A DNA stretch of 64,000 nt from Haloarcula limicola. Its GTDB lineage: Archaea > Halobacteriota > Halobacteria > Halobacteriales > Haloarculaceae. The position numbers and the translations under genes are program-made. Under the pieces are notes generated by a model, which worked only from the letters and a program-made list of their open reading frames with translations, searched no databases and had not been told where the DNA came from. Location of the stretch: contig NZ_WRXM01000005.1 in NCBI RefSeq assembly GCF_010119205.1, forward strand, positions 62,001 through 126,000, given 5' to 3'. This document shows positions 51,011 through 61,405 of the stretch, piece after piece (within the stretch, counting starts at the first letter, position 1; every line of letters starts with the position of its first letter).

Positions 51011-51245
51011 ACAAGATACAATCCACTGTCCTACGTCTGAGTCTGAAGACGGCGGAGACGAATTCGCTAGGACCAGTTGCAGGTGTTGACGCTGTCAACC
51101 GTTGGCAACTTCTCATGCTGACTCCTAGCGACTTGCAGATCGAGTGTCTGCCTTGCTACTTCGACTCGACTTACAAGGGCGCTTGTAGTGTCTCCCGGGG
51201 TGTACGCGCAGCTATTTAGCAGGAGATAGCTAATCTCGGTCTACG

Positions 51246-51701
51246 ATGATACTAAGAGAGACAACGGAGCTGGAGGCGTCTCCGGACGAAGTGTACCGGT
51301 TTTTCGAGGAGATGGCGGACAACTACGAACGGTGGCATCCTGATCACATCACGTTCCGCTGGACAAAGAAAAATGGGCTACAGCACGGTGCAGAGGCCTA
51401 TTTTGAAGAACGAATTGCAGGCAAGGTACAGAAAAAGACGGTGCGGTTCGTCGCGGTCACTCCTGATCACTATCTGGAATTCAAGCCGACAGCACTCCTG
51501 GTTGGGCTGCTCATGCCACACATCAGTTTCACGATCGACGTCAGCCCGGCGGGCTGTGAGCTCACCCAGCGCATCAAAGTCCGAACGGGACCGATCGGTG
51601 CTTGGCTCAACAAGAGCGAATTCGACGCCGTCCGAACACACATGCGCGAAGAAGGCGAGAATTTGAAATCCATACTCGAAACGGAGAGACGAGTTCCGTA
51701 G
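51246..51701 (+). CDS. SRPBCC-family protein
   Basis: A 151-residue protein of the START/Bet v1-like SRPBCC fold, which binds hydrophobic ligands in a deep pocket. It starts with the typical strand ILRETTELEASPDEVYRFF, followed by DNYERWHPDHITFRW, strands in the middle, and the long C-terminal helix EFDAVRTHMREEGENLKSIL. Ligand and pathway cannot be inferred. It is a single-gene unit with the ATG at 51246. Confidence 0.8.
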   Translation: MILRETTELEASPDEVYRFFEEMADNYERWHPDHITFRWTKKNGLQHGAEAYFEERIAGKVQKKTVRFVAVTPDHYLEFKPTALLVGLLMPHISFTIDVSPAGCELTQRIKVRTGPIGAWLNKSEFDAVRTHMREEGENLKSILETERRVP

Positions 51702-52259
51702 GGAAGAACCCGTAGTGATAACGCTGCACTATTATGTGCAACTAGACGATGGAAGCCTCGGGTGGTGGTGCGGAAACGACGGAAACGGGGGAAGTTCGAT
51801 TAGTGCACCGGCAACACGCGAGAAGGACGAATTGTTCAGTAGTGCGATGATCGGCTGAAGGAAGCGAGTCTTGGGAGAGCGGTGATGGAAAAACACAGGT
51901 GGTTACTCGTGGACCCCGCCGTCTTTTTGCATATTACCAGGTTAGTGCCATGAGATTTCTGCGAACTTAATTGGAACACTACTACTAGCAACTAATAACG
52001 AAAGTAAGGCATCTAAGTATCGGTCTTCTCCAAAGTGTCAATCAGATTTTTATTTCTTGTCGGTTGTTAGCATAAGACGTGGGTCGAATCGACCAGATGA
52101 CTAGGGACATCGAAAAGAGTTACGCTTCATTAACCATTGGCATGGTTAGCGGTGGAAAGAAGTCCCCCTGCAACTCTTCGAACAGAGGCATATCTGTTCA
52201 AGACAGCCATGGGGCCAAACAAGAATCAGATGAATGGGTTACTCATCAGGGTGGAGACA
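51702..52259. other. intergenic, no convincing gene
   Basis: About 560 bases between the SRPBCC gene and the regulator. A short frame at 51749-51850 (starting ATGGAAGCCTCG) has a haloarchaeal look but only 33 codons. The stretch at 51950-52080 is AT rich and should contain the regulator promoter. The in-frame codons between 52137 and 52259 could extend the next gene. Confidence 0.4.
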
Positions 52260-53042
52260 ATGATCGACGCCGATAGCTTAGAAGAGATTGCATTCCTGAG
52301 CCGCTCACCAGTCAGAGTAGAGCTATTGCATCGAATTGAGCGAAAGCAGGCACCGACCTGTCGGGACCTTCGTGATGATATCGACGCCTCTCGAACGACG
52401 ATCCAGCGGAATCTCAAAGCGCTCGTCGACAAAGGGTGGATTGAGAAGAGCGACAACGTGTACATCTGTACGTTCACAGGGAATCTTCTCTGCTCAGCTA
52501 TAACGGAGTTAGCCGACTCCATTGAGACGCTGCACCGACTCGAACCTATACTTGAACACGTCTCCCGCTCAGATTTGGACCTCAACATCCAACAGTTACA
52601 CAATGCGAAAATAACGGTCGCCACTCCAAGCAATCCCTATGCACCCGTGAACCGTCATGTTGAGGCACTGCAGACGGCACATGACTTTCGGCTCTCGACA
52701 GCTGTCGTTGGTCGAGATGCGTTTGAGCAGGTCTGGGAGCAGACCGTTCAAAACGGCTGTGACGGTGAGTTAGTTCTCACAAACGACGCGTTTGAAATCG
52801 TCCGGTCCGATTCGAGCTATGCAGATCTATACAGAGAACTGCTTGACGTAGACAATGTTGAGCTGTCTGTCTATGATGGCGATCTTCCCTACTATCTGGG
52901 TATTGTCGATGATATTGTCCAGGTCGGTGTTGAAGACGAAACCGGTGTTCCGAAGGCGCTCTTAGAGAGTGACTCACCGGCTGTCAGAGAATGGGCTATC
53001 GCAAAACACGAGACATATCGATGTGAGTCTGAGCCGATTTGA
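52260..53042 (+). CDS. HTH transcriptional regulator, FilR1-type
   Basis: A protein of about 260 residues from the ATG at 52260, preceded by GGTGGAG. The N-terminus has a winged helix (LEEIAFLSRSPVRVELLHRI, then RDLRDDIDASRTTIQRNLKALVDKGWIE). The remaining 170 residues match the archaeal FilR1-type ligand domain, with VNRHVEAL and LPYYLGIVDDIVQVGVEDETGVPKALLE. It is typical of haloarchaeal repressors. In-frame ATGs at 52209 and 52230 are possible starts. Probably regulates itself or the VWA gene that follows. Confidence 0.82.
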   Translation: MIDADSLEEIAFLSRSPVRVELLHRIERKQAPTCRDLRDDIDASRTTIQRNLKALVDKGWIEKSDNVYICTFTGNLLCSAITELADSIETLHRLEPILEHVSRSDLDLNIQQLHNAKITVATPSNPYAPVNRHVEALQTAHDFRLSTAVVGRDAFEQVWEQTVQNGCDGELVLTNDAFEIVRSDSSYADLYRELLDVDNVELSVYDGDLPYYLGIVDDIVQVGVEDETGVPKALLESDSPAVREWAIAKHETYRCESEPI

Positions 53043-53355
53043 GGGCCTCTGCATCTTCTTGAGGTGGTACAAACCAGCGTAAGTATGGTAAATACGTCAT
53101 GGAGACGATGCTGAAAGCAGATTTGAAACCGGTTGGAAGAACCGTTACCGCTGGGAGGAAAACTTGCGTTAGGTCCGACCCGGTTGTTCGTGCATCCCGT
53201 GCACATTGTACAATGGGCAAAATCTGTTCAGTAGGTAACATTACCTGGCTCCCGGAGCCATCTCCAGCAATGTTGTGTTGTCTGAACAACAAAAACGCGT
53301 GCATTGAGCAGCCGCATAGTAGCGAAGCTTCCCATATCCACTATAGAGACGTCCT
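53043..53355. other. intergenic, no gene seen
   Basis: About 313 bases between the regulator and the secreted VWA gene. The frames on both strands are short, with no domain. The proximal 60 bases ahead of the ATG 53356 contain CATATCCACTATAGAG and are a plausible promoter. Confidence 0.35.
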
Positions 53356-56300
53356 ATGACTGGGATTAGACGACAACTCGCCTCAGTCCTGTGGGTCGGA
53401 CTTCTCATCGGTAGCTCAGTTGCAGTTGGGGCTGCAGCTATCAGTTCACCCGCTGCGGCAAATACGGAAGGGATGATTCTCGATGTCGACTTAGTTGATG
53501 TGCAGGATGCAGACGGTGATGGCAATATCTCCAACTTCAACGTCTCAATCGAAGCGGATACGCGGATCTCTGAAATACAGGGAGTAGGTCAGGGAGAGCC
53601 CTACTTCGAGATACAAATTGGGGACGAAACACGAACAACCGTCGTCGTTGACCGGAAGAACGGAACATTTCAATACGAATTCAACGGATCCGGTGTGGCA
53701 GCGACTGCTGGAGAGGTCTCGCTCAGTGTAGCGCTGATGGATTCAGAAATTAGTGGCGGTGCAACTGTAGACGAATTTACTGGGACGGTTTCCTATGAAC
53801 CTGCAGTCGAAGACCTATCTGAGCGGCAGCTCGCTCGTCGAGGTATCGAATCACTCGTACCTACGTACAATGAGTACTCTGGAAAGGTATTCAACAAATC
53901 GTTCTGGGGAAGTAACTCTGAGCAGAATATTCAACGGGGCATTGACGCAGCGAACCCGATTCCAGAATCGAGTCGTGACATAGCCATCGAGGGACTCACT
54001 CGATACGCAGGTTCGAAGGCTGTGTCGACGTGGACAGCAATTCAGGCAGGAGTCTGGACAGGGATTGCATTCACCGAGTGGAAGATCGAACGTCTACTCG
54101 AGCTTCCGAACGACCGCGGAGAAGGGAGTTACAGAGAGTTCTCTACTCAGCTTACGAAGTTAGAAGAAAATACGGAGGCAATTAAACAGGCAGACACTCA
54201 GCACGAGCGAGAGCGACTCATCACTGACCGCGCAGAGTTGCTCCGTGACTTTTACTCGACGGAACAAGCATACAAGCGGAATATTCAGGCTTCTATCAAT
54301 GACGATGAGGGTCTGGATTTAGACGGTGCGTTCTGGGACTTCTGGGAAGTAAACCAGAAGGATTACGACCTCTTTGTATCGGAATTTAGCGACCTGGAGA
54401 AACATTTGATCGCAGATTACTACTGGACACAGATGTATCTCAACCCCGGCGGAACTGAGTATACGAATCTCACGACAGCTGGGCCAGGAAATGAGCTACA
54501 AAACAGTACACCAAAGCCAGCTGTAATTGATGTCACACACCCAGAGTCAATTCGCGTGGGCGAGACAGCAGAAATATCGGTGGAAGCCACAAACAAGGGT
54601 GACGGAGCTCCGTATCAGACGATCGCTGTCTCGTTCCCGGACACCGAAAGCGCTGACAACATCAGAATTTCGGACTCAGGATTCAGTAACCCGAGCTACG
54701 CAACGGTCTTCCCAGCAGGAGATTCTCTGAACGGAAAGTATGGTACTGAAGCAAATATTACGAGTCAGTACCCGCTCGCCGAGGTCGGCGGGGCATGGGA
54801 CAGCGGCGTTCGCCGAACATTTACTGTAGAAGCAACGCCAGCGGAGACTGGGACATACACGTTCTACGTGAAAACTGTTGCACAGGACGGTGCCTGGCAC
54901 CGTGACCCGTCAATCAACGGGACCGATGTACAAGACCAGCAGCAAGAGTACGTTTACTCGTACACTATCAATGTCTCTGGCAACCAAACTACGTCTGGAG
55001 GGGGACAAAATGCCCAATCCGTAGTTACGGTTCGTCAGGTCTCCAGACCGGACTTCCCCGAGGTTACTGCTTATACGAGCGTAAAGGACGCTACTGGCGA
55101 CCCAATAACGGGGCTCTCGGAAAGCGAGTTTGACGTACTGGAAGACGGTACCGATCAAACGATCCAATCCGTTGAGCCTGTCGAACGGACTGGTGGGCCC
55201 GGTGTCAGTGTCTCTCTCGTTCTTGACCGCAGCGGGAGCATGCAGGGTCAAAAGAGTCAAGACTCGAAAGTCGCCGCGAATCAGTTCGTCGACCAACTGG
55301 ACACAGAGGACGAAGCACAAGTAATCGCGTTCGATACCAATGTGGAGTTCAAACAGCGGTGGACCAAAGACAAAGGCCGACTCTCCACCTCGATAGATTC
55401 GATCGCGGTCCGTGGCGATACTGCACTCTGGCAGGCCACAACAACTGGTATTGAACAAGCGGAGCCGAGAGTTGGTCGCTCTGCGGTAATCGTACTTACT
55501 GACGGAAAGAATAATCGCCCACCACAAAATGTCGACCGGGCCATCCAACGAGCACAACAAGCTGGCGTTCCGGTCTATACGATCGGTTTAGGCCCAGACG
55601 TCAGTGAGCGGAACCTCCGGCGACTTGCCGAAGAGACGGGTGGGAGCTATTACAAATCCCCGAGCAGTTCCGATCTGGCTGCGATTTACAACCAGATCCG
55701 ACAGAGCCTGGTTGCGGAATATAAGCTCACGTACGAAACGACGAACCAAGCAACCGACGGCTCTACTCGAGACGTTGAGGTCGCCGTTGACGCCAACGGA
55801 AACCGTGGCTCGGATACTGGAACGTATGAAGCGCCATGCGCGCCGCTGCCAACCGCTGCGTATGATGTCTCACCTACGTCGCCAGCGGCCGGTGAGCAAG
55901 TAACATTCGATGGGAGTGCCAGTTCCCCTAACGGCGGGCAGTTGGTGAGCTACGAGTGGGACTTCGACAATGACGGTGTTGTCGATGCAACCGGAGAACG
56001 TGTCACAACTACGTACGCCAATACCGGGACCTACGAGGCGAAGCTCACGGTCAAGAAAACCTGTGGTGCAACTGACGTCAAAGTCGAGCAGATAGATGTC
56101 AGTGATGCGTCGTCTGGTCAGGAGTCAGTCACCACGCAAGGCGAGGAAATCTTCGAAGTGATTTCGACCTCTGCTGATGAAACTGTGACCTATCAATTTG
56201 TCGTCGAGGGGACGATTGCTGGCGCTGAAGCCGACGGCAACAGTGACGAACTCGGCATGGACGACGATCCATGGGGCGACTCCGTAACGGAACGAAATGG

Positions 56301-57207
56301 CGAGAAAGTAGTGACTGGTCGCACCGGGACGAACGAAGGCGATGTCTTCGAAATCGATGGCACGATTAAATCATTCGAGCGGGTTAAGGGCCGTTCAGGT
56401 CTCCGACTCGAACTCTCTAACAAGGATGTTACGGAGACGCTTGCTGGGGAGAGCGCAACAGGCGGGGCTTCCAGTAGCGGCCCTGGGGCGGGCGGGGAGA
56501 GTGAGCCATCGACGTTGGAAATCGTTTCGACCGATGAGGATGTTGAGTTCACCTACGAGATTACCGTTGATGGGACGGCAGAGCGAGCAGAGACGTCTGA
56601 TGAGGTCTCCTCAATTGGTGAGGACAACGACCGGATCAGTAGTAACGGCGACGGGACGGTGACGATATCCGGCGAGACAGGCAATCTCCAGGGTGATGCA
56701 TTCGAGATTACAGGGGAAATTGATTCGTTCAAAAAAATGAGCGGTGAATCCGGGGTCGAGCTCCGGCTCGATGGAACGGATGTGACCGATCAGTTCGTCT
56801 CCGAAGACGACACTGGGGCGAGTACAGGCTCGGATACCCAATCGGAGTTTGCGATCATCTCGACGGACCAGGACGCCGAACTCAGGTATGAATTCAGAGT
56901 CGATGGCGAGGTTGAGCGAGCGGAACTCTCCGACAGTGTGACTTCGATTGATGAAGACAACGATGCGATCACCGAAAATGGTGATGGGACGACCACAGTT
57001 ACTGGTGAGACTGGGAATGGCGAAGGTGATGCATACACGGTAACTGGTGATATCATCTCATTCGAAAAGACTGATGGTGACTCTTCGTTCCGGCTTGAAC
57101 TGGATGGTGAGGATGTCACTGACGAGCTTACTGTGGTTATGCCCGTCGACTCGATTGGTGTTGCGGATGTGGGTCCGGTTTTAAAGGTGCGAGTAGGAGA
57201 CCGGTGA
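53356..57207 (+). CDS. large secreted VWA/PKD surface protein
   Basis: A 1283-residue protein. The N-terminus (RRQLASVLWVGLLIGSSVAVGAA) is a Sec signal peptide with cleavage expected near residue 35. Residues about 40-350 are an acidic unknown region, 380-550 probable beta sandwich, 555-790 a VWA domain with MIDAS LDRSGSMQG and LTDGKNNRP. A PKD domain follows (PTAAYDVSPTSPAAGEQVTF, SYEWDFDNDGVVD). Then come three tandem repeats of about 100 residues, each starting with a (V/I)(I/V)ST(D/S) strand, with a GETG-x2-(Q/E)GDA box and ending L-x-L-x4-VT(D/E). There is no PGF-CTERM or membrane anchor at the end, so the C-terminus may be truncated. Putative adhesion or contact-dependent surface function. 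Confidence 0.85.
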   Translation: MTGIRRQLASVLWVGLLIGSSVAVGAAAISSPAAANTEGMILDVDLVDVQDADGDGNISNFNVSIEADTRISEIQGVGQGEPYFEIQIGDETRTTVVVDRKNGTFQYEFNGSGVAATAGEVSLSVALMDSEISGGATVDEFTGTVSYEPAVEDLSERQLARRGIESLVPTYNEYSGKVFNKSFWGSNSEQNIQRGIDAANPIPESSRDIAIEGLTRYAGSKAVSTWTAIQAGVWTGIAFTEWKIERLLELPNDRGEGSYREFSTQLTKLEENTEAIKQADTQHERERLITDRAELLRDFYSTEQAYKRNIQASINDDEGLDLDGAFWDFWEVNQKDYDLFVSEFSDLEKHLIADYYWTQMYLNPGGTEYTNLTTAGPGNELQNSTPKPAVIDVTHPESIRVGETAEISVEATNKGDGAPYQTIAVSFPDTESADNIRISDSGFSNPSYATVFPAGDSLNGKYGTEANITSQYPLAEVGGAWDSGVRRTFTVEATPAETGTYTFYVKTVAQDGAWHRDPSINGTDVQDQQQEYVYSYTINVSGNQTTSGGGQNAQSVVTVRQVSRPDFPEVTAYTSVKDATGDPITGLSESEFDVLEDGTDQTIQSVEPVERTGGPGVSVSLVLDRSGSMQGQKSQDSKVAANQFVDQLDTEDEAQVIAFDTNVEFKQRWTKDKGRLSTSIDSIAVRGDTALWQATTTGIEQAEPRVGRSAVIVLTDGKNNRPPQNVDRAIQRAQQAGVPVYTIGLGPDVSERNLRRLAEETGGSYYKSPSSSDLAAIYNQIRQSLVAEYKLTYETTNQATDGSTRDVEVAVDANGNRGSDTGTYEAPCAPLPTAAYDVSPTSPAAGEQVTFDGSASSPNGGQLVSYEWDFDNDGVVDATGERVTTTYANTGTYEAKLTVKKTCGATDVKVEQIDVSDASSGQESVTTQGEEIFEVISTSADETVTYQFVVEGTIAGAEADGNSDELGMDDDPWGDSVTERNGEKVVTGRTGTNEGDVFEIDGTIKSFERVKGRSGLRLELSNKDVTETLAGESATGGASSSGPGAGGESEPSTLEIVSTDEDVEFTYEITVDGTAERAETSDEVSSIGEDNDRISSNGDGTVTISGETGNLQGDAFEITGEIDSFKKMSGESGVELRLDGTDVTDQFVSEDDTGASTGSDTQSEFAIISTDQDAELRYEFRVDGEVERAELSDSVTSIDEDNDAITENGDGTTTVTGETGNGEGDAYTVTGDIISFEKTDGDSSFRLELDGEDVTDELTVVMPVDSIGVADVGPVLKVRVGDR

Positions 57208-57338
57208 GGAGACTCTGGACTACAATACGGTGGCAGTTCCCAGTCTCTCGGTGACTGGCAATGGGAGTTGTTAGTTCGTAATTGCTGGCACGGACACATC
57301 GTCTTTCTGGAAACGCTTCGTATCGCTGAAAGAGGATC

Positions 57339-58937
57339 GTGAGTGACTGGGAGGACGAAGAACTCCTCCCCTATCGGGACTTCGTCGACCGATTAGTGAC
57401 GCTCCGAGAACAGGCCACCCAGAGCGACTCCTCCTACGAAGTAGTCGATGTCGCAGACCGGCATGATGAGTCGACTGTCTCACTGACGACTGTGCATGCC
57501 GCGAAGGGACAGGAGTATCCAATAGTATTCCTCTGTGATCTGCTGAAGCAATCAACCTTGCCGAAGACACAACATAATCGGTTTATCGCGAACCGACAGC
57601 GCGGATTCACGCTCCGTCCGAAAGCATCCGACCTGCCGTTCCCACCGGACGTCTCCTTCCCAACACCGAATGACGACGACAGTGCATGGATTGGCGAGAA
57701 TCGAGATGTGAGTGGGATTCCAGAATTGACTGGGCCAGTCTGGTTATCTGATGCACGGAACGACACTGGTGACCTCCAGTACCAGAATCCATTGAACGAC
57801 TATGTCGAAGCAGAACAGGCCGAATTCTGGCGGATGTTCTATGTCGCCTTCACCCGAGCAGAAAACCACCTCTTCCTCGGTGTGTCGCAGTTAGAAGAGT
57901 GGATAGATTTTACAGACTATACAACCTGGAACGTCGCATTCAACGAGTTCATGATGCCCACTGGTGGCTGGGAGTCCGATGGAGTGACTGTCCCTATTCA
58001 AGGAGGACCAAACGATCCGGGTTCTCTGGGCATTGGGGTCAATGAAATCCCGTCTGGCGAGCCAGAGACAGCTGAGACGATTACTGCCCCAGACTTGGAG
58101 ATGCACCTGGAAAGCCCGCCGAGTAATCGCCGAGAGACAGTCCCCTTCCGCCCTGCTCGCGTCTCGGCAACACAGGTGCACGAACTCATGGAGTGCCAAC
58201 GCCGGTATCAGTACCAACACATACAGGAAATATCAGCCAGTCGGTTGCAGGTCACCAGCACAGCCCCACTCGAGGTTGACTCAACAGAGAAACCGACGCC
58301 CAGCGGCTTGAGCCCAGACCAGTGGGGGAATAGGGTGCACGAAGCTCTCGAGCGATACATCAAAGATGAGTCGTCGTTGAAAGCCTACCTTCGAAAACTC
58401 ACTGACCCTGTCCGAGAGACAATTGAGCAAATAATCGCTGATGCAGAAGCACATACCACTGAGTTCCGAGAGGCGACCGATGCCCCGGATCAAGTTTACG
58501 CCGAATTCACAGTCTCGACGACGCTCAATGTCAATGGGTCTTCGCTTCGAGTCGACGGCGATATTGACCTCCTCTATCAGCGGAAGGGTACTTGGTATCT
58601 AGTCGACTACAAAACTGCAGCGCGGCCCGATGACGAGTATGAGAAGCTGCAATATGAACGCCAGTTACGCACGTACGCGTGGTTACTCGAGCGTGAGTAC
58701 GACATTTCAGTCCAAGAAGCGACGCTGATATACATCGATCTCGAAAGCGACCCACTCTGTGAGTCTGAGCCAGTTCGTGGGGACTTAGAGACAGACGACT
58801 TTGCGACGGAGCTACAGGACCGAATTGCTGGGCTCGAGATTGCTTCCTCAGCGGGGCTTACCGCCGAACCAGCGGAACATCGTTGTAGCCTGTGTCCGTA
58901 TAGCGCCACTCGAGGTGGGCCCTGTGAAAACGGCTGA
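57339..58937 (+). pseudogene. 5'-truncated UvrD/AddA-like helicase-nuclease
   Basis: A 532-residue frame beginning with GTG immediately after an in-frame stop. It begins inside helicase domain 2: VSLTTVHAAKGQEYPIV (motif V) and FYVAFTRAENHLFLG (motif VI) are present, but there is no Walker A or DEFQ motif. The C-terminal nuclease looks intact: VSATQVHELMECQRRYQYQHIQ, histidine in WGNRVHEALERY, acid in RVDGDIDLLYQ, VDYKTAARP, and the RCSLCPY near the end. So the first two thirds of a helicase gene has been lost. It may survive as a nuclease-only protein, but relic is more likely. It is unrelated in detail to the AddA-like gene at 17268. Confidence 0.7.
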
Positions 58938-59025
58938 AGCTCACGTTGGCATATCGGTCAAGTATCAATCAGTCTTCGTGAACTGCCGCCGAGCGAAGGT
59001 CAAGACGAGGGTTGTCGAGCGGTCG

Positions 59026-59405
59026 AACCGCTAGAGCACGAACCGGGCGATTAGTGTGGCCAAGCGGTGGCCCGAGTTCGCGACTGAACGGACTGAGGGA
59101 GTGGCGTGTTCTTCACGAAGGCCGACGTGGAGACCGCGCTGACTGCTGAATTGGGCAAAGAGCCGCACCGACAGACGGTCAAACGTGTCTGGGAGAAATT
59201 GATCGAGATTGGTGGTAATGACCTCGTTGAGAAGACTCGGCAAGTGGGCCGAGACCAGGCGAAGACGGAGTTATTGGTGATGGACATAGAGACCGCCGAA
59301 GGACTGGTCGAGCAACGCTACGTTGGGCTGGATCTCTTGGAGAATGGCGACCGGAAAGCAACGACTGACGGCGTCACACCCGTTGTTGTGGAGTCGTCGA
59401 CCTAA
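59026..59405 (+). pseudogene. frameshifted copy 1 of a duplicated small gene
   Basis: The reading AISVAKRWPEFATER, starting near 59047, is broken by a one-base deletion near 59099-59102 and continues as GVFFTKADVETALTAELGKE to 59405. A TAG also interrupts the upstream part. The 99-codon frame from the GTG at 59106 is what remains. Copy 2 at 62528 preserves the first part (VAKQWPEFATE followed by CGVFFTKDDV) in one frame but lacks the rest. The later part (TVKRVWEKLIEIGGNDLVEKTRQVGRDQ) looks like a winged-helix or DNA-binding protein. Family unknown to me. Confidence 0.6.
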
Positions 59406-59516
59406 CCCTGTGATGAGCACGGTCTAAGAAGGGAATCGACACAGAACCGACACTGCTGGACGCGGTGGCACGTGCCCTGCTGCCGCTGACGCTGCTGTGT
59501 GCTAGCTGCAGTAACT

Positions 59517-59607
59517 GGGATCGACCCCATTTGTACAGGCGTGGAGTGAGTGGGCGTCACACGGACAGAGCGACCAGTCCCGGTTCGCTGCTCACAACGG
59601 GTGTGGC
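59517..59607 (+). repeat. direct repeat copy A flanking the PQQ gene
   Basis: About 90 bases that match 61108-61200. The core, CAGGCGTGGAGTGAGTGG, is identical in both; the following CGTCACACG...GAGCGACCAGTCC and TCACAACGG-TGTG differ at a few bases. Copies are 1.59 kb apart in the same orientation. They bracket the PQQ gene and, with the duplicated small gene, suggest an old segmental duplication. Confidence 0.7.
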
Positions 59608-59692
59608 GCTACCACAAATCCGCTGGAACACAGTGGAACAATCCCTTATTAGAGCGATAATAAAACGATCATCACCAGTAGCAGGTGATACG

Positions 59693-61042
59693 ATGTCGAA
59701 AGAGACGAGCCGCCGAAATATCCTGAAGAGTGTCGCGAGCGCAGGCGCCGCCCTCCCGTTGCTCTCGAGCGAGGTTGCGGCCGCTCAGCCAACATGCCGC
59801 ACCGCGACTGCAACACTCCCCGACGATGCCTGGCCGGCAGTTGGTCACGACGCCGGTCGGACGTACTACAATCCAGGCACTAGTGGCCCGCAAACCGGAA
59901 TCAGCGAGCGCTGGACAGCGTCGATTCCCACTCGTGAATTCCCAACCGTCGCCGGGGGCAAGGTCTACATCGGCGGCGCGTCACTCCGTGCGCTCGACGT
60001 AGACGACGGCAGCCAGACCTGGGCGCGTAGTCCACCGAACTGTCGGTACACGACACCCACTATCGGCCCCGAGGCGATCTACTCGGCCGTGACCAATCAG
60101 AACGACGATGGCGAACAGGATGTGACGATCCAAGCCTTCGACGCCTCGAATGGCTCGCGGCGCTGGGCAACTGACCCGCTCGTCGAAGGCGAGTCCGTGG
60201 GGGCCTCGGCTCCAGTTCTCGTCGACGGGATGATATTTGGGCTGGTCCAAACTGGGCAGGAACGGTCCTTCTATGCCATCTCAGTAGACTCTCGCGAGGT
60301 TGAGTGGCGACACACTGTGGAGCAGCCAGTCGCCGAATTCGCGGTCACGGACGGGACGCTGGTCTACGCGGTCGAGGATAGGGTCCGTGCCATCTCCACC
60401 ACCGACGACACAGTGCAGTGGGCCGTCAATAGTCCACCTGTCCAGGGCCTTGCGGCCGCGTCCGAGACGGTCGTCGTCGTGTCTGGCAACACCGTCACCG
60501 CGCTGGCTATTGGAGACGGCACCGAACGCTGGCGCTCTGAACTCGGGCCGAGCGGCGAGTTGGGCTTCCGTGGAACGAATAGTTTCAGCCAGCCCGCAAT
60601 CACCGACGGGTCGGTTATCATCGGAACAGTCTCGTCGCTCTTTCCGAGAGTCATACAGGAGGGTGGGGCGACGCTCTACAAACGAGACCTGGTGACCGGT
60701 GACCGAGAGGAGTCACGCGGAGTCGTGCTGCGGCCCACCGTCCCGGACGACTTCGACGTCTACTACGAAACGCCACTCATCAGCTACGGCTGGGGGCGCC
60801 CGACCGTGAGTTCGGACACGATATTCGTCCCGCAGTTCGGCTCAATAGACGGCAGTTCCACTGGCGACTACCAATCCGGTCTGGTCGCCATCGATAGAGA
60901 AACGTTCCAAGTTCAGTGGACCTCGACAGAGATTCCGTTCTTACCCGTCATCCTCGCCGAGAATCGCCTCTTCGCTATTTCGACTCGCTCCTACGAATCC
61001 TACCTTACAATGTTCGAAGAGCCAGTAACGGACGAAACGTAA
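59693..61042 (+). CDS. Tat-exported PQQ/beta-propeller repeat protein
   Basis: A 449-residue protein. The ATG at 59693 begins a twin-arginine signal, ETSRRNILKSVASAGAALPLL, so the start is set by the signal; a longer frame to 59465 has no support. The mature part has PQQ-like beta-propeller blades, each with a WxxxT/x-x-P...GxxYxG pattern: GGKVYIGGASLRALDVDDGSQTW, RVRAISTTDDTVQW, VTALAIGDGTERW, and others, six or seven in total. No catalytic residues can be named. Haloarchaeal proteins of this type are secreted and probably scaffold or sense. The gene lies between two direct repeats. Confidence 0.85.
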   Translation: MSKETSRRNILKSVASAGAALPLLSSEVAAAQPTCRTATATLPDDAWPAVGHDAGRTYYNPGTSGPQTGISERWTASIPTREFPTVAGGKVYIGGASLRALDVDDGSQTWARSPPNCRYTTPTIGPEAIYSAVTNQNDDGEQDVTIQAFDASNGSRRWATDPLVEGESVGASAPVLVDGMIFGLVQTGQERSFYAISVDSREVEWRHTVEQPVAEFAVTDGTLVYAVEDRVRAISTTDDTVQWAVNSPPVQGLAAASETVVVVSGNTVTALAIGDGTERWRSELGPSGELGFRGTNSFSQPAITDGSVIIGTVSSLFPRVIQEGGATLYKRDLVTGDREESRGVVLRPTVPDDFDVYYETPLISYGWGRPTVSSDTIFVPQFGSIDGSSTGDYQSGLVAIDRETFQVQWTSTEIPFLPVILAENRLFAISTRSYESYLTMFEEPVTDET

Positions 61043-61107
61043 ATAGCCTCGCGGTACACGGCGAGGCTTCGAGTCTCGCAGGGTTGCTGTCTGGTGGCTA
61101 CGGGAGC

Positions 61108-61200
61108 CGGGAGCGACCCTATTCTTGCAGGCGTGGAGTGAGTGGTCGTCACACGAACGGAGCGACCAGTCCTGATTCGCGGTTCACAACGGTGTGACGG
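61108..61200 (+). repeat. direct repeat copy B flanking the PQQ gene
   Basis: Second copy of the approximately 90-base repeat described at 59517-59607, located 66 bases downstream of the PQQ gene stop. It retains CAGGCGTGGAGTGAGTGG exactly and has TCACAACGGTGTG with one G less than copy A. Confidence 0.7.
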
Positions 61201-61405
61201 ACAGCCTCGAATGGCCATACTGTTTGTTCGTCTTTTTTGAGCTTTGTACTGCGATTCGCCCTCGAACTCTCTGTCGATACAAGGATACTCTACCGATCGA
61301 ATTCGAGCCTGACCAGCGGTGGCAGTATTGGTGGTAGTGAACCTGCCTACCGCGACTGAGAGAAAGTTCTCACTTACTAAACGAGGGGTCGTCGTACCAT
61401 TTCAG

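Larger units (their letters stand above)
50651..51245. other. 595-base intergenic with an ORB-like direct repeat and a palindrome
   Basis: No gene is visible. Two 21-base direct repeats at 50838-50858 and 50906-50926 agree at 18 positions; read on the minus strand they begin GCTTTCACTGA and end GAGG-G, which loosely recalls haloarchaeal origin recognition boxes. The palindrome at 50990-51010 follows and shares its arms with that at 41008. Some frames on the minus strand (50720-50971) have no domain. Base composition is mixed and AT rich around 50975-51015. Confidence 0.4.

Noticed and set aside
57339-58937. Intact AddA-type helicase
   Set aside because: There is no Walker A or motif II and an in-frame stop lies just upstream of the start.
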